Source of the DNA: Thermoleophilum album
Lineage (GTDB): Bacteria > Actinomycetota > Thermoleophilia > Solirubrobacterales > Thermoleophilaceae
DNA length: 64,000 nt
Direction of reading: 5' to 3'
NCBI RefSeq assembly: GCF_900108055.1
Contig: NZ_FNWJ01000002.1
Location: 692,382-756,381 of the forward strand
Each line of letters starts with the position of its first letter. The stretch's first letter is position 1. Below, one piece after another: positions 45,830-54,858 of this stretch. The notes beneath the pieces were generated by a model. The model was not told the origin of the DNA. It did no database searches and worked only from the letters and a program-made list of their open reading frames with translations. The translations under genes and the position numbers were made by a program.

Positions 45830-46294
45830 ATGGGAGACACCGCACGGAGAGGCAACTACGAATCCGGCTCCGACTACGTGCTCGAGTACGGGGAGCTGCG
45901 CTTCACGTTCAACGAACGGGACTTCGTCGAGCGTGTCGAACAAGCCGCGATCAAGCTCGGCTTCGTCGACGGTCCGCTGGGCGCGGCCGAACGCGAGGAC
46001 CTGGTGGAGTTGGCGGTCAACGGCGAGGTCAGTGCCCCCCGCTCGGAACTCGGCGAGCACATCAACGAACGCTGGGACGAGATCTGCGGTCAGCCCGACC
46101 ACTCCCTGGTTCACTGGCTGAGGCGACTGGTCTTTCGCGGCGCCTGGTTGGACCAGCGCGTGCTCGAAGGGGAGCTCGACGTCGTCTTCGACGAGCGCAC
46201 GCTGACCTTCGCTTACGCCCAGCCGGACCGCGGCGGTGCGCTCGTGGAGCTCGCTCCCGAACCCTCTTGGCGGAGCGTCGCATACCGGCGCTGA
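45830..46294 (+). CDS. Unknown acidic protein
   Basis: A 154-aa soluble acidic protein from ATG 45830 that I do not recognise. It has a consistent coding pattern and begins YVLEYGELRFTFNERDFVERVEQAAIKLGFVDGPL; charged and aromatic residues are evenly spread, with no membrane helix, signal or metal motif. It is isolated: the two-component operon diverges on its left and the Rho-like gene converges on its right, 94 nt away. Confidence 0.6.
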   Translation: MGDTARRGNYESGSDYVLEYGELRFTFNERDFVERVEQAAIKLGFVDGPLGAAEREDLVELAVNGEVSAPRSELGEHINERWDEICGQPDHSLVHWLRRLVFRGAWLDQRVLEGELDVVFDERTLTFAYAQPDRGGALVELAPEPSWRSVAYRR

Positions 46295-46388
46295 GCTCTC
46301 GCGCAGCGTCGCCTCGCGGCGGCGAGCCGCGCCCGCGCGACGGCCTGGCTGCCGCCTAGCACTACTGGCGCCCCGGCGGTACTGGCGC

Positions 46389-47645
46389 TCAGGTCAAGAG
46401 GTCGGCGCGCAGCGTCCCCGAGCGTTCGAACAAGACGTGCAGCTCCCCGTCTGGTGCGTGCGGTGGCCGCGGACCGAGCGTTACCCGCGCCGTCGCCATC
46501 GACACGAGCTCGGAGCGCTCATCGCAGGCTGCGAACACGGTCACCGTGGCGGCGCCGGCAACGCGCCGGCCGGCTGCGAACGCACGCCGACGAGCGACGG
46601 TCGGCAGGCGATCGGCGTCGTCGAGCAGAAGCACTGCGTCGCGACCGCGCTCGGCGTGGCGTTTACAGAACTCGACCGCCCAGTCGACCGCTTGCGCCAC
46701 CGCCTCGCCCGACTCGTCGAACGAACCGCCGAAAACGCGCACCCCCTCGATCGCTCGCCACTCCCCGAGCTCTTCGGGACGCACCCCGACCAGCCCAGCG
46801 ACCACCACCGGCGCCGTCGCGTCCGACTCGAGGCCGACCAGCGGCACCGCCGCCGGCGGCGACACGAGCGCCTGCGCCACCCGCCTGAGCAGCGAGCTAC
46901 GCCCGGTCCAGGGCGGACCGGCGACAGCGACACGTGAGCCGCGTCCGACCGGTACGCGGTCGAAGGGGCTCGGTAGATCGAGACGCTCGATCGGATAGAG
47001 GACCTCGAGCTCGTCGAAGCGCGGGCGCTCCAGCGGCGGTTCGGGCGGGCCCCCAGCGACCGACTCCACGCGCACCAGCGACGGGTGTCGCTCGCCGCGC
47101 CGCGGCGGTCGGGCACGCCCGCGCACCTCATCACCCGGACGTAGCCCGCAGCGGCGGATCTGCGCCGGCGAGACGTACACGTCGCGCCGCGAGGGACCGG
47201 CCGGATCGACGCGGATGAAGCCGCTGCCGTTGGCGAGCAGGTCGAGCACACCCGCGACCACCGTCTCCCCCTCGCCGCGCCCGCTGCGTCGCTCGACAGG
47301 CTCACGGGCCGCGCCCTTCTCCGCCTCTCGCGCTTCGTCGCCGGCTGCGGCCTCCTGGGCCACAAGCTCCTCGCTGCCAGCCAGGGGCACGGCATCTTCC
47401 GGACGCGCGCCGAAGGCGACCGACCGCTTTTCGGCCACCGCGGGTGGCGCCCCGGTCGCCACCTCCGAGGCGCTCTCGACCGGCGCCGGCGCGGGCTCCG
47501 AGGCCTCCCCGGCGCGCTCCAGTATCGCCTCGATCAGTGTCTCGCGGCGGAGCGTCCGATAGCCCTCGATGCCGAGCTCCGCGGCTAGCGCGTGAAGGTC
47601 CGCGAGGGGGCTTTCATACAAGTCTTCGCGTCGGATTACGGTCAT
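46389..47645 (-). CDS. Degenerate Rho-like protein
   Basis: A 418-aa protein from ATG 47645 with the domain order of transcription terminator Rho. It has a Rho_N/LEM-like helical domain (~1-45), an acidic Ala/Glu-rich linker (~46-125), a cold-shock-like RNA-binding domain (~128-195: VLDLLANGSGFIRVDP, RDVYVSPAQIRRCGLRPGDEVRGRARPP), and a shortened ATPase (~207-418) with the Rho motif YPIERLDLP. Walker A reads GPPWTGRS (243-250), with Arg for the essential Lys. After the Walker B-like AVLLLDD (337-343) the Q-loop and R-loop stretches typical of Rho are absent, though the SGTLRADLL end remains. ATP-driven translocation is unlikely. It ends the PAP2-lipoprotein-glpD-folP operon. Confidence 0.75.
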   Translation of the reverse strand: MTVIRREDLYESPLADLHALAAELGIEGYRTLRRETLIEAILERAGEASEPAPAPVESASEVATGAPPAVAEKRSVAFGARPEDAVPLAGSEELVAQEAAAGDEAREAEKGAAREPVERRSGRGEGETVVAGVLDLLANGSGFIRVDPAGPSRRDVYVSPAQIRRCGLRPGDEVRGRARPPRRGERHPSLVRVESVAGGPPEPPLERPRFDELEVLYPIERLDLPSPFDRVPVGRGSRVAVAGPPWTGRSSLLRRVAQALVSPPAAVPLVGLESDATAPVVVAGLVGVRPEELGEWRAIEGVRVFGGSFDESGEAVAQAVDWAVEFCKRHAERGRDAVLLLDDADRLPTVARRRAFAAGRRVAGAATVTVFAACDERSELVSMATARVTLGPRPPHAPDGELHVLFERSGTLRADLLT

Positions 47646-47670
47646 TTCTCGAGCTCGGTGAATGCTGCGG

Positions 47671-48630
47671 CTAACGGCGGCCACTCGGTGGCCGGCCGGG
47701 CAGGCTATCGCTTGCCACCGTCTCCGGGGGCGCCTGGCGTCTGAGCTCCTCCGCGAGCACGAGGTCGGGCGCAACCGCGGCGGCGCCCGACAATGCCGCG
47801 CGCACGGCGAGGAAGTCGCGCACCTGCGCGACATCGTGCACACGCACAAGCTGTGCGCCGGCGTCGGCAGCGCGCGCGACCGCAGCCAAGGTACCGCCCA
47901 GCCGATCAGCCGGCGGACGCCCACAGATCGCCCCGATGAAGTCCTTGCGCGAGCACGCCACCAGCAAGGCGCAGCCGAGCGCGTGGAGCCGTTCGAGCTG
48001 GCGAAGGATGCGTACCGACTGGTAAGGCGTCTTGGCGACGTCGATACCGGGGTCGAGCAGCAGACGGTCGGGCGCGATTCCGGCAGCGGTCGCCCGGTCG
48101 CGGAGCTCGGCCAGCAGACCGATGACGTCGGGTAGCACGTCGGCGCCGTCGCCCCGCGGTCCGGCGCTCTTGGGTGCGGCGCGCGTGTGGCATAGCACTA
48201 GCGACGCCCCTGTCTGCGCACACAGCTCCAGCAGGCGCGGGTCGCACAGCGCGGTCATGTCGTTGACCAGGCGGGCGCCCGCCTCGAGCGCTGCGCGCGC
48301 AACCGGTGAACGCCAAGTGTCGATGGAGACCAGCACGCCCTCTTCGGCTAAGCGCCGGATCACCGGCACGACGCGCTCGATTTCGACCTCTACGGGCACG
48401 GGCGGTCGATCGGTGCGTCCCGATTCGCCTCCCACATCGACGATCGCAGCGCCCTGCTCGACCAGACTCACGCCCCGCCGCACTAGTTCGTCGAGACTGC
48501 GCCGTCCAGGATCGGAAAAGGAATCCGGCCCCGCGTTGAGGATGCCCATCAAGAGGGGCTGGCCCGGCGGGGCGGTGAGCAGAGTGTCCCCCACCCGAAA
48601 CTCGGCCTGCCGCGTCGCGCTCGTAGTCAT
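47671..48630 (-). CDS. folP: Dihydropteroate synthase (divergent)
   Basis: Pterin-binding TIM-barrel enzyme of folate synthesis, 319 aa from ATG 48630, overlapping the glpD stop (ATGA). The usual blocks are present but altered: MGILNAGPDSFSDPG (family VTPDSFSD), DVGGESGRTD (family GGESTRP), SIDTWRSPVARAALEAGARLVNDM, LLLDPGIDVAKTPYQS, VACSRKDFIG and RVHDVAQVRDFL. Loss of Thr in two substrate loops is notable. It may be the true folate enzyme of this lineage or a FolP2-like paralogue; a second folP elsewhere would decide. Confidence 0.8.
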   Translation of the reverse strand: MTTSATRQAEFRVGDTLLTAPPGQPLLMGILNAGPDSFSDPGRRSLDELVRRGVSLVEQGAAIVDVGGESGRTDRPPVPVEVEIERVVPVIRRLAEEGVLVSIDTWRSPVARAALEAGARLVNDMTALCDPRLLELCAQTGASLVLCHTRAAPKSAGPRGDGADVLPDVIGLLAELRDRATAAGIAPDRLLLDPGIDVAKTPYQSVRILRQLERLHALGCALLVACSRKDFIGAICGRPPADRLGGTLAAVARAADAGAQLVRVHDVAQVRDFLAVRAALSGAAAVAPDLVLAEELRRQAPPETVASDSLPGRPPSGRR

Positions 48631-50282
48631 CCGCCGACCCGCTCTTCGCTCGGCACGAGGCCCTCGGCCCGATAGTTCGCGGCCCACTCGGCCCGGGCCG
48701 CCTCGCGCTCCGTCGCCCGCCAGCCGAGCTCGCGCGCCATCGCCTCGACGATCGGCTCGAGCCGCTCCGCGCGCCCCGGCTCGAGCGCACGCGGCGCCAG
48801 CAGGCCGAGGCGTGTGCGCCGCAGCAGCACGTCGGCGAGCGACCGCGCCTGCTCGTGGCGAGCGGCGAACGCGACTTCGGCGAGCAAGTCGGGCATCCCG
48901 GGGACGACAGGCGCCGTTAGCTCCGGCCGCTCGGCCGCCAGACCGAGCACCTCGTGCGCAGTGTGCCCGTAGCGCGCCGCGAGATGGCGGATGCTCGCTT
49001 CGTCGACACCCGGGACGCGCGGCAGACGTTCCGGATCGACCGGCAGGCCAAGCGGAATCTCCTCGGTCCGGCACGGCGCTCGCCGCCCCTCGCGTTCCAC
49101 CAGTCGGTCGACCACTTGCTGCGCCATGCGCCGCCAGGTCGTGAGCTTTCCGCCGGTGATCGTCACCACTCCGGACGGCGTCTCGAACAGCTCGGCGCGC
49201 CGCGAGATGTCGACCGACTTGCGCTCGTCGCCGGTGCCGACTAGTGGACGCACCCCGGCGTAGGCACCCTCGACGTCGGCCACCGTAAGGTCGGTCTCGA
49301 AGAACTCGTTGACTGCTTCGAGCAGGTAAGCCACGTCCTCGCTTGCTGGCGGCACGTGTTCAAGCGGACCCTGGTAGTCGTGATCGGTCGTGCCAACCAG
49401 CGTCCGTCCGAGCCACGGCAGAACGAAGATCGAGCGCCCGTCCTTGGCCGGCACGATCGCCCCGGCCCGCACTGGCAGGCGCTCCTGGGCGATCAACAGG
49501 TGGGAACCCCGGCTCGGTCGGATGCGCGGTGCCTCGCTGAGCTCGCGCAACTCGTCGGCCGGTAGGCGGTCCGCCCACACACCGGTCGCGTTGACGACGT
49601 GCCGGGCGCGCACCCGAAAGCGCGCATCGCGCTCGCGGTCGCGTACTTCGGCCCCGACCGCGCGACCGCCCTCGCGCGCCACCGCCACCGCTTCTAGCCG
49701 GTTCGCGCAAACCGCGCCGTAGCGCTCTGCCTCGGCGAGGATCGTGAGCACCAAACGGGCGTCATCGGTCTGGCAGTCGTAGAAGAGGTAACCGCCAGTG
49801 GGGTGGCGTCGGCTGAGCGCCGGCAGCAGCTCGCTGACCTCATCACCGGCGATCAAGCGGTGACGCTGGGGGCTCCACTCCTCGGCCTCGCCGCGGCGAC
49901 CGCGGCGCCAGGCCATCGCGTCGTACATGTTGAGCCCGAGACCGACCAGTCGATCGGGACGCTTCCCGTCGAAAGCAGCCACCACGAGCGGCAAAGGCCG
50001 CACCAGGTGCGGTGCAAGCTTGACCATCAGGGAACGCTCGAGCAGCGCCTCGCGCACCAGCCCGAGGTCGAACTGCTGCAAGTAGCGCAGGCCACCGTGC
50101 ACGAGCTTGGAGGACCGGCTCGAGGTCCCGGCGGCGTAGTCCTCGCGCTCCACGAGCGCCACGCTGAAGCCGCGCGAGGCTGCGTCGAGCGCAACGCCGG
50201 CGCCAGTGACACCACCGCCGACGACGACGACGTCGAACTCCTCCTCGGCGAGGTCGACGAGCGCGCGATCCCGATCGATCAC
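48627..50282 (-). CDS. glpD: Glycerol-3-phosphate dehydrogenase, FAD-dependent
   Basis: Membrane-associated flavoprotein oxidising glycerol-3-P to DHAP, 551 aa from GTG 50282. The FAD Rossmann motif is VVVVGGGVTGAGVALDAASRG; TSSRSSKLVHGGLRYLQQFDLGLVREAL, HVVNATGVWAD and GTTDHDYQGP are GlpD signatures, and the C-terminal domain shows YGHTAHEV and RRTRLGLL. No glpF or glpK lies nearby; it sits with a PAP2 phosphatase and lipoprotein, suggesting turnover of glycerolipid-derived glycerol-P. Confidence 0.94.
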   Translation of the reverse strand: MIDRDRALVDLAEEEFDVVVVGGGVTGAGVALDAASRGFSVALVEREDYAAGTSSRSSKLVHGGLRYLQQFDLGLVREALLERSLMVKLAPHLVRPLPLVVAAFDGKRPDRLVGLGLNMYDAMAWRRGRRGEAEEWSPQRHRLIAGDEVSELLPALSRRHPTGGYLFYDCQTDDARLVLTILAEAERYGAVCANRLEAVAVAREGGRAVGAEVRDRERDARFRVRARHVVNATGVWADRLPADELRELSEAPRIRPSRGSHLLIAQERLPVRAGAIVPAKDGRSIFVLPWLGRTLVGTTDHDYQGPLEHVPPASEDVAYLLEAVNEFFETDLTVADVEGAYAGVRPLVGTGDERKSVDISRRAELFETPSGVVTITGGKLTTWRRMAQQVVDRLVEREGRRAPCRTEEIPLGLPVDPERLPRVPGVDEASIRHLAARYGHTAHEVLGLAAERPELTAPVVPGMPDLLAEVAFAARHEQARSLADVLLRRTRLGLLAPRALEPGRAERLEPIVEAMARELGWRATEREAARAEWAANYRAEGLVPSEERVGG

Positions 50283-50298
50283 GGCACGCAGCTTACGG

Positions 50299-51189
50299 TC
50301 AGCGCTCCCGCGCCCGACCGACACCGGCGAGCGGGCCGGTCGCAAGCGGCAGGCGCAGGGATCGGCGGCGGTCGGCGGCGACCGCTACCGCACCTCGCAA
50401 GGCACGCCGTTCGAGGAGCTTCGCCGCTCTCTCCACCCCGTCTTCGTCGAGCCCCGTGACGACCAGCACATAGCCCTCGCCGGGGGCTTCTGCGCGACTC
50501 GTGTCGATCAGCGCAGCGACCACGCCACTGCCCGGCCCGAGTCGACGCCGCTGCCTGCCGAACGCGTCGTAGAGCGCGATCGCCCGGGGACCGATGCGCA
50601 GCGGCAGCCCACTGCGGTTGGGCGGCTCGGTGAGCCGGCCGAGCGCACGCAGACTGGCGAGCACCGACCACCGACCGACGACCACGCGTACGCTCGCCGC
50701 AGCCGCCACGGCGCCCGGCAGGCCGCGACTCGCCGGCGTGCCGAGCGCGGCGATCCGTCGCTCGACGAGCTCGCAAGCCCATCCACTCGGCGGCGCGCAT
50801 TCGAGGCGCACCGGCAGACGTTTGCCGCCGAACCCGCGCAGAAGCGGCGCCGGGAAGGCTCCCACCAGCGCCGGCGGAGTCGGCGCCCCCTCCGGCAGCA
50901 CCAGCCACTGCACGAGATCACCGGGGAACAGCCGCGTCCCGGCAGCGGCCGGAACGGGTAGGCCGTTCACGTAGGCGATCACCGACTGGTTGCGAGCGAG
51001 CGCGCGGGGGGGCCGTAGCTGTGCCAGCTGCCGCGGCGGCGTTTGCAGACGGCGACTCGAGGGCACGGACCCGTCGGTTGCCAACACCTCGACGGTGACT
51101 GCCCGTTCCTGCGCGGGGCGGGCGCAGCCGCTGAAGATCGTGAGCGCAACCGCGGCCAGCAGCGTCCAGTGGATCCGGCGTGGCCGCAT
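50299..51189 (-). CDS. Putative lipoprotein of unknown function
   Basis: A 296-aa exported lipoprotein from ATG 51189. The signal peptide ends in a lipobox IFSGC (Cys22). The mature N-terminal part (VTVEVLATDGS, then SVIAYVNGLPVPAAAGTRLFPGDLVQWLVLP) is reminiscent of DUF4430-type domains, which I suggest only weakly. The rest (GAFPAPLLRGFGGKRLPVRLEC and VRVVVGRWSVLASLRALGRLT) I do not recognise. It lies 15 nt after the PAP2 gene and 16 nt before glpD, so it is co-expressed with them. Confidence 0.6.
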   Translation of the reverse strand: MRPRRIHWTLLAAVALTIFSGCARPAQERAVTVEVLATDGSVPSSRRLQTPPRQLAQLRPPRALARNQSVIAYVNGLPVPAAAGTRLFPGDLVQWLVLPEGAPTPPALVGAFPAPLLRGFGGKRLPVRLECAPPSGWACELVERRIAALGTPASRGLPGAVAAAASVRVVVGRWSVLASLRALGRLTEPPNRSGLPLRIGPRAIALYDAFGRQRRRLGPGSGVVAALIDTSRAEAPGEGYVLVVTGLDEDGVERAAKLLERRALRGAVAVAADRRRSLRLPLATGPLAGVGRARER

Positions 51190-51204
51190 CGCCCGCTCGT
51201 TCTC

Positions 51205-52122
51205 CTAGCGCGCAGAGCGCGGCGAACGCGCGCCGCTGTGCTCGATCGCCGAGGTGATTGCGACCAGCGGGAGGACGGCGGCCGCCGCGACGACCGCGGT
51301 GAACAGCAGCGCCGACGGCTCGTCGACCACCAGCCGCGCAAGCGACCACGGGTCGGGTCGCAGGAGCGCTGCGAGCGCCGCGAGCAGCACCGCGAGCGCC
51401 GCGCCGCTGGCTGCGAAGGCCCGTGCGGCGACGACGCGCGCGGGCAAGGCGGCGCGGCCTCGACGCGGGGGCGCCGAGCGCTTGCGCGCGTGGGTCCCCA
51501 CGCCCTTGCGTGCACTCGCCCAGCCAGCGACCAACAGACCCCAGGAGCCGGCGAACAGGTAGCCGGCGACGACGTCGCTCGGAAAGTGCCAGCCGAGGAC
51601 CACCGTCGAGACACCGACGCCTGCGGCCAGACACGCACCGGCCGCTGCGGCGGCGATCCGCAGCTGGCGCGGCGCGACCAGAACGGCCGCCAGCGCCAAG
51701 GCCATGGCAGCGGTCGCGTGCCCACTCGGCAGAGCCCGCGGCTGCACGACGATCCCGTAACTCTGGGGGGCGGGACGGGGATGGGCGAGCACGCTCTTGG
51801 CCAGCTGTCCGAGCAGCACCGCTCCCGCGACCAGCAGCAACACCAGCAGCGCGTCGCGTAGCGAGCCCCGCGCGAGCGCCGCACAGACAAGCGCTCCCGT
51901 CGCCAGCAGCACGGGCAGCGGATCACCGATCCCCACCAGCGTCGCGGCCGCCGCGCTGAGCTCACGAGGGGCGTGGTCGACCACCGCCACCAGCGCAGCA
52001 GCGTCGAGGCGCGTGCCCGTCGACCACCCGTAGGCGGCTACCGTGACGCAAGCGAAGACCAGCGCGCAGGCGATCGCCCCGAGGTAAGCGAGGAGAGGGC
52101 CGCCTGCTGGCCTTTCGGTCAC
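51205..52122 (-). CDS. PAP2-family membrane phosphatase
   Basis: A 305-aa polytopic phosphatase of the PAP2/undecaprenyl-pyrophosphatase type, GTG start 52122. The three catalytic motifs are complete: KSVLAHPRP, PSGHATAAMAL (catalytic His), and STVVLGWHFPSDVVAG (nucleophile His). About six membrane helices surround them; two further helices follow a basic loop (KGVGTHARKRSAPPRRGRAALP). Likely substrates are phosphatidate, phosphatidylglycerol-P or undecaprenyl-PP. It is the first gene of the operon running to the Rho-like gene. Confidence 0.85.
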   Translation of the reverse strand: MTERPAGGPLLAYLGAIACALVFACVTVAAYGWSTGTRLDAAALVAVVDHAPRELSAAAATLVGIGDPLPVLLATGALVCAALARGSLRDALLVLLLVAGAVLLGQLAKSVLAHPRPAPQSYGIVVQPRALPSGHATAAMALALAAVLVAPRQLRIAAAAAGACLAAGVGVSTVVLGWHFPSDVVAGYLFAGSWGLLVAGWASARKGVGTHARKRSAPPRRGRAALPARVVAARAFAASGAALAVLLAALAALLRPDPWSLARLVVDEPSALLFTAVVAAAAVLPLVAITSAIEHSGARSPRSAR

Positions 52123-52213
52123 CCTCGGCAGGCTAGAGAGGACGCTCCACGCACGGGCTGATGCTCGCGGCGCCTGCGCGCAGCGCGCGCGGACGTGGTC
52201 GGCGGTGGACGGC

Positions 52214-52219
52214 TAAAAT
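52214..52219 (+). promoter_or_regulatory. Possible -10 box for tRNA-Glu
   Basis: TAAAAT stands out in very GC-rich DNA, 53 nt before the tRNA-Glu 5' end. No convincing -35 is seen 16-18 nt upstream. It may also drive the fatty-acid hydroxylase gene downstream. Confidence 0.35.
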
Positions 52220-52272
52220 GCCGCACGGCGCATCGGTCGGAGTGGCCGCAAGTGCGCCGCGTAAGACCACGG

Positions 52273-52345
52273 GCCGCCATCGTCTAGGGGACTAGGACGC
52301 CGGCCTCTCACGCCGGAAACCCGGGTTCGAATCCCGGTGGCGGTG
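52273..52345 (+). tRNA. tRNA-Glu (CTC)
   Basis: A 73-nt cloverleaf. The acceptor stem GCCGCCA pairs with TGGCGGT (one G-T), discriminator G. The anticodon stem CCGGC/GCCGG encloses loop CTCTCAC with anticodon CTC (decodes GAG). The T arm is CCGGG-TTCGAAT-CCCGG. CCA is not encoded. Confidence 0.95.
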
Positions 52346-52406
52346 CTCGACGTCGGCGGGAACCGCTGCAGGTGACCTGCGGATCGCAGCACAGGCGGAT
52401 CTCGAG

Positions 52407-53123
52407 ATGAGCACGCAAAGAACCAGCAGCGGAACCGTGGCGCAGCCGCCGCGCGGCAGGCGGCGCAGTGGGCGCCCGGTAGGTCGCGGGTCGCAGCTGA
52501 CCAGCTCGCCGCGCATGTTCCAATCGGACCTGCTCGAGTTCTTCTCGCGGGTCCACCCGGCCGTGCCGGTTTTGATCTTCGGACCGGCGGTGGCGATCCT
52601 CGCCTACAGCGGCCTCGCGGAGACGCGATCACCGCTCGCGGCAGTCGGCCTTCTGGCCGGCGGTTACGTCTTTTGGACGCTCTGCGAGTACTGGATCCAC
52701 CGCGCGATCTTCCACTTCGAACCCGAGCGCGGGATCGGCGCACGGCTGCACTGGATCATCCACGGCGTGCACCACGACTATCCGAACGATCCCAAGCGAC
52801 TGGTGATGCCGCCGGCGGTGAGTGTGCCGCTGGCGATCCTCTTCTGGCTGGGCTTCGAGGGGCTGCTCGGCCGGCCTGCGGCCTATCTGTTCGGAGCGGG
52901 CTTTTTCGGCGGCTACCTGCTGTACGACATGATCCACTACACCGTGCACCACCATCGGCCGCGCACACGGGTGATGCGCCTGTTGCGCGAGCTGCACATG
53001 CGCCACCACTTCCAGGACGCAACGCGCGGTTACGGGATCAGCGCGCCGTGGTGGGACGTCGTTTTCGGCACCCTTCCGCGTCGGCGGGGGCGTGCGCGGG
53101 CAGCCGGCCACGCGCGCAGCTAG
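52407..53123 (+). CDS. Fatty-acid hydroxylase superfamily membrane protein (FA2H-like)
   Basis: A 238-aa integral membrane di-iron oxygenase. Eight or more conserved histidines form the family cluster: HRAIFHFE, HWIIHGVHHDYPND, HYTVHHHRPRT and HMRHHF. The layout of membrane pairs with HGVHHxYPxD is closest to FA2H/Scs7-type sphingolipid or fatty-acid 2-hydroxylases. The product is probably hydroxylated fatty acyl chains of membrane lipids. It starts 61 nt after tRNA-Glu; the ribosome-binding site is weak. Confidence 0.85.
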   Translation: MSTQRTSSGTVAQPPRGRRRSGRPVGRGSQLTSSPRMFQSDLLEFFSRVHPAVPVLIFGPAVAILAYSGLAETRSPLAAVGLLAGGYVFWTLCEYWIHRAIFHFEPERGIGARLHWIIHGVHHDYPNDPKRLVMPPAVSVPLAILFWLGFEGLLGRPAAYLFGAGFFGGYLLYDMIHYTVHHHRPRTRVMRLLRELHMRHHFQDATRGYGISAPWWDVVFGTLPRRRGRARAAGHARS

Positions 53124-53221
53124 CCCGCAATCCGTAACCGAACTGAAACAGTCGCGTGACGGTCCTGCAACCGTCGGCGCGCACGATGCCTCGTCGTGTC
53201 CACGCACGAAGGAGGTGTCCG

Positions 53222-54847
53222 ATGAGCGCTGCCGACCAAGGCGCCGTCAGCGCGCCCCGCACGCCAACGCCGTCGGCCGCGAAGCGGCCGCCCGCGACGC
53301 CGCGCGCCAGCGAGCTGGAGCCGCGCGCGAGCAAGCTAGAGCCGGGCCGTCGCACGTGGCTCCGCGGCCGCTGGCTGCACCACTGGAACCCGGAGGACCC
53401 GCGCTTCTGGGAACACACCGGAAAGCGGATCGCGCGCAAGAACCTGGTGTTCTCGGTGTTCGCCGAGCACCTCGGTTTCGCCATGTGGGTGCTGTGGACG
53501 GTGCTCGTCGTCAACCTCCCGAACGCCGGCATCGACGTCACGCTCGCCCAGCAGTTCTGGCTGACCGCGGTGCCGAACCTGGTCGGCAGTTTCCTGCGGA
53601 TCCCCTACACGTTCGCGGTCGCGCGCTTCGGGGGCCGTCTGTGGACCTTCATCAGCGCCGCTCTGTTGCTAATACCGGCGCTGCTCGTCGCGCTGCTCGT
53701 GCCGAGCGGCTGGCTTGCCGCTCAGGATCCCGACACACGCTTCTGGATCCTGCTCGCGTGCGCTGCGACGTCGGGCTTCGGCGGCGGCAACTTCTCGTCG
53801 TCGATGGCGAACATCTCGTTCTTCTATCCGGAGGGCAAGAAGGGCTTTCCGCTCGGACTCAACGCTGCCGGTGGCAACCTCGGTGTGGCGGTGACCCAAC
53901 TGCTGGTGCCGCTGGTGATCGTGGTCGGCACGCCGGCGGCGCAGCTCGCCGATCCGATCCACGAGGTCAAGCTCGCCTACGCCGGCTGGATGTGGGTGCC
54001 GTTGCTCTTGCTCGCAGCGATCTGTGCGCTGCTGTTCATGGACAGCGTCGGCGAGGCGCGCACCGAGCGCCGCAGCTACGTGCGCGCACTCAAGGAGCCG
54101 CACACGCTGATCATGTCGATCCTCTACATCGGCACCTTCGGCTCGTTCATCGGCTACTCGTTTTCGCTGCCGCTGGTCATCAAGAACACCTTCCCCGAGT
54201 TCCTCGCCAACAATCCGTTCATCGCCACCTATCTCGGCGGGCTCGCCTTCCTCGGCGCCCTCGTCGGCTCCGTTTCGAGACCGTTCGGCGGGTGGCTGTC
54301 CGACCGCCTGGGGGGCGCACGCGTCACGCTGTGGTGCCTCCTCGGGATGGCCGCGTTCACACTGCTCGCGATCGTCGGCATCGCCAACCGCAGCTTCCCG
54401 CTGTTCCTGGGCTCCTACGCGGTGATCTTCGCTCTCTCCGGGATGGGGAACGGCTCGACCTACCGGATGATTCCGGCGATCTTCGCCGTGCTCGCACGCA
54501 ATCACGCGCGCGCCACGGGAGAGCCAGAGGCCGCGGTGCGCAGCGAGTTCAAGCGCCGTGCGGCGGCGGTGATCGGCATCTGCGGCGCGGTTGGCGCGTT
54601 TGGCGGCTTTCTGATTCAGCTCGTATTCCGGCAGGCCAGCCTCGACGTCTCGGCGGCGATGACGAGCGCCGGCACGGTCGCCGAGAAGCTGCGGATCGCG
54701 GAAGCCAACGCCGACTGGGCGATCCCCGCGCTCGCCGTCTTCCTCTGCGGCTACGCGCTGTTTGCGGGAATCACCTGGTTCTTCTACCTGCGCCGGTCGT
54801 TTGCGATTCGACGCGTCCCCAGCATCGCCGCCGAGGCCACGGTGTAG
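53222..54847 (+). CDS. narK: NarK/NasA-type nitrate/nitrite transporter
   Basis: Major facilitator nitrate porter, 541 aa with about 12 membrane helices. ATG 53222 is chosen because GGAGGTG lies 4 nt upstream. After an ~80-aa polar N terminus comes the first helix (AEHLGFAMWVLWTVLVVNL). The nitrate signature GGNFSSSMANISFFYPEGKKG with FPLGLNAAGGNLGVAV, and a second in the C-terminal half (ALSGMGNGSTYRMIPAI), mark the NNP family. No nitrate reductase lies in the window. It is convergent with the following regulator, 11 nt apart. Confidence 0.92.
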   Translation: MSAADQGAVSAPRTPTPSAAKRPPATPRASELEPRASKLEPGRRTWLRGRWLHHWNPEDPRFWEHTGKRIARKNLVFSVFAEHLGFAMWVLWTVLVVNLPNAGIDVTLAQQFWLTAVPNLVGSFLRIPYTFAVARFGGRLWTFISAALLLIPALLVALLVPSGWLAAQDPDTRFWILLACAATSGFGGGNFSSSMANISFFYPEGKKGFPLGLNAAGGNLGVAVTQLLVPLVIVVGTPAAQLADPIHEVKLAYAGWMWVPLLLLAAICALLFMDSVGEARTERRSYVRALKEPHTLIMSILYIGTFGSFIGYSFSLPLVIKNTFPEFLANNPFIATYLGGLAFLGALVGSVSRPFGGWLSDRLGGARVTLWCLLGMAAFTLLAIVGIANRSFPLFLGSYAVIFALSGMGNGSTYRMIPAIFAVLARNHARATGEPEAAVRSEFKRRAAAVIGICGAVGAFGGFLIQLVFRQASLDVSAAMTSAGTVAEKLRIAEANADWAIPALAVFLCGYALFAGITWFFYLRRSFAIRRVPSIAAEATV

Positions 54848-54858
54848 CGGGCGAGCGG

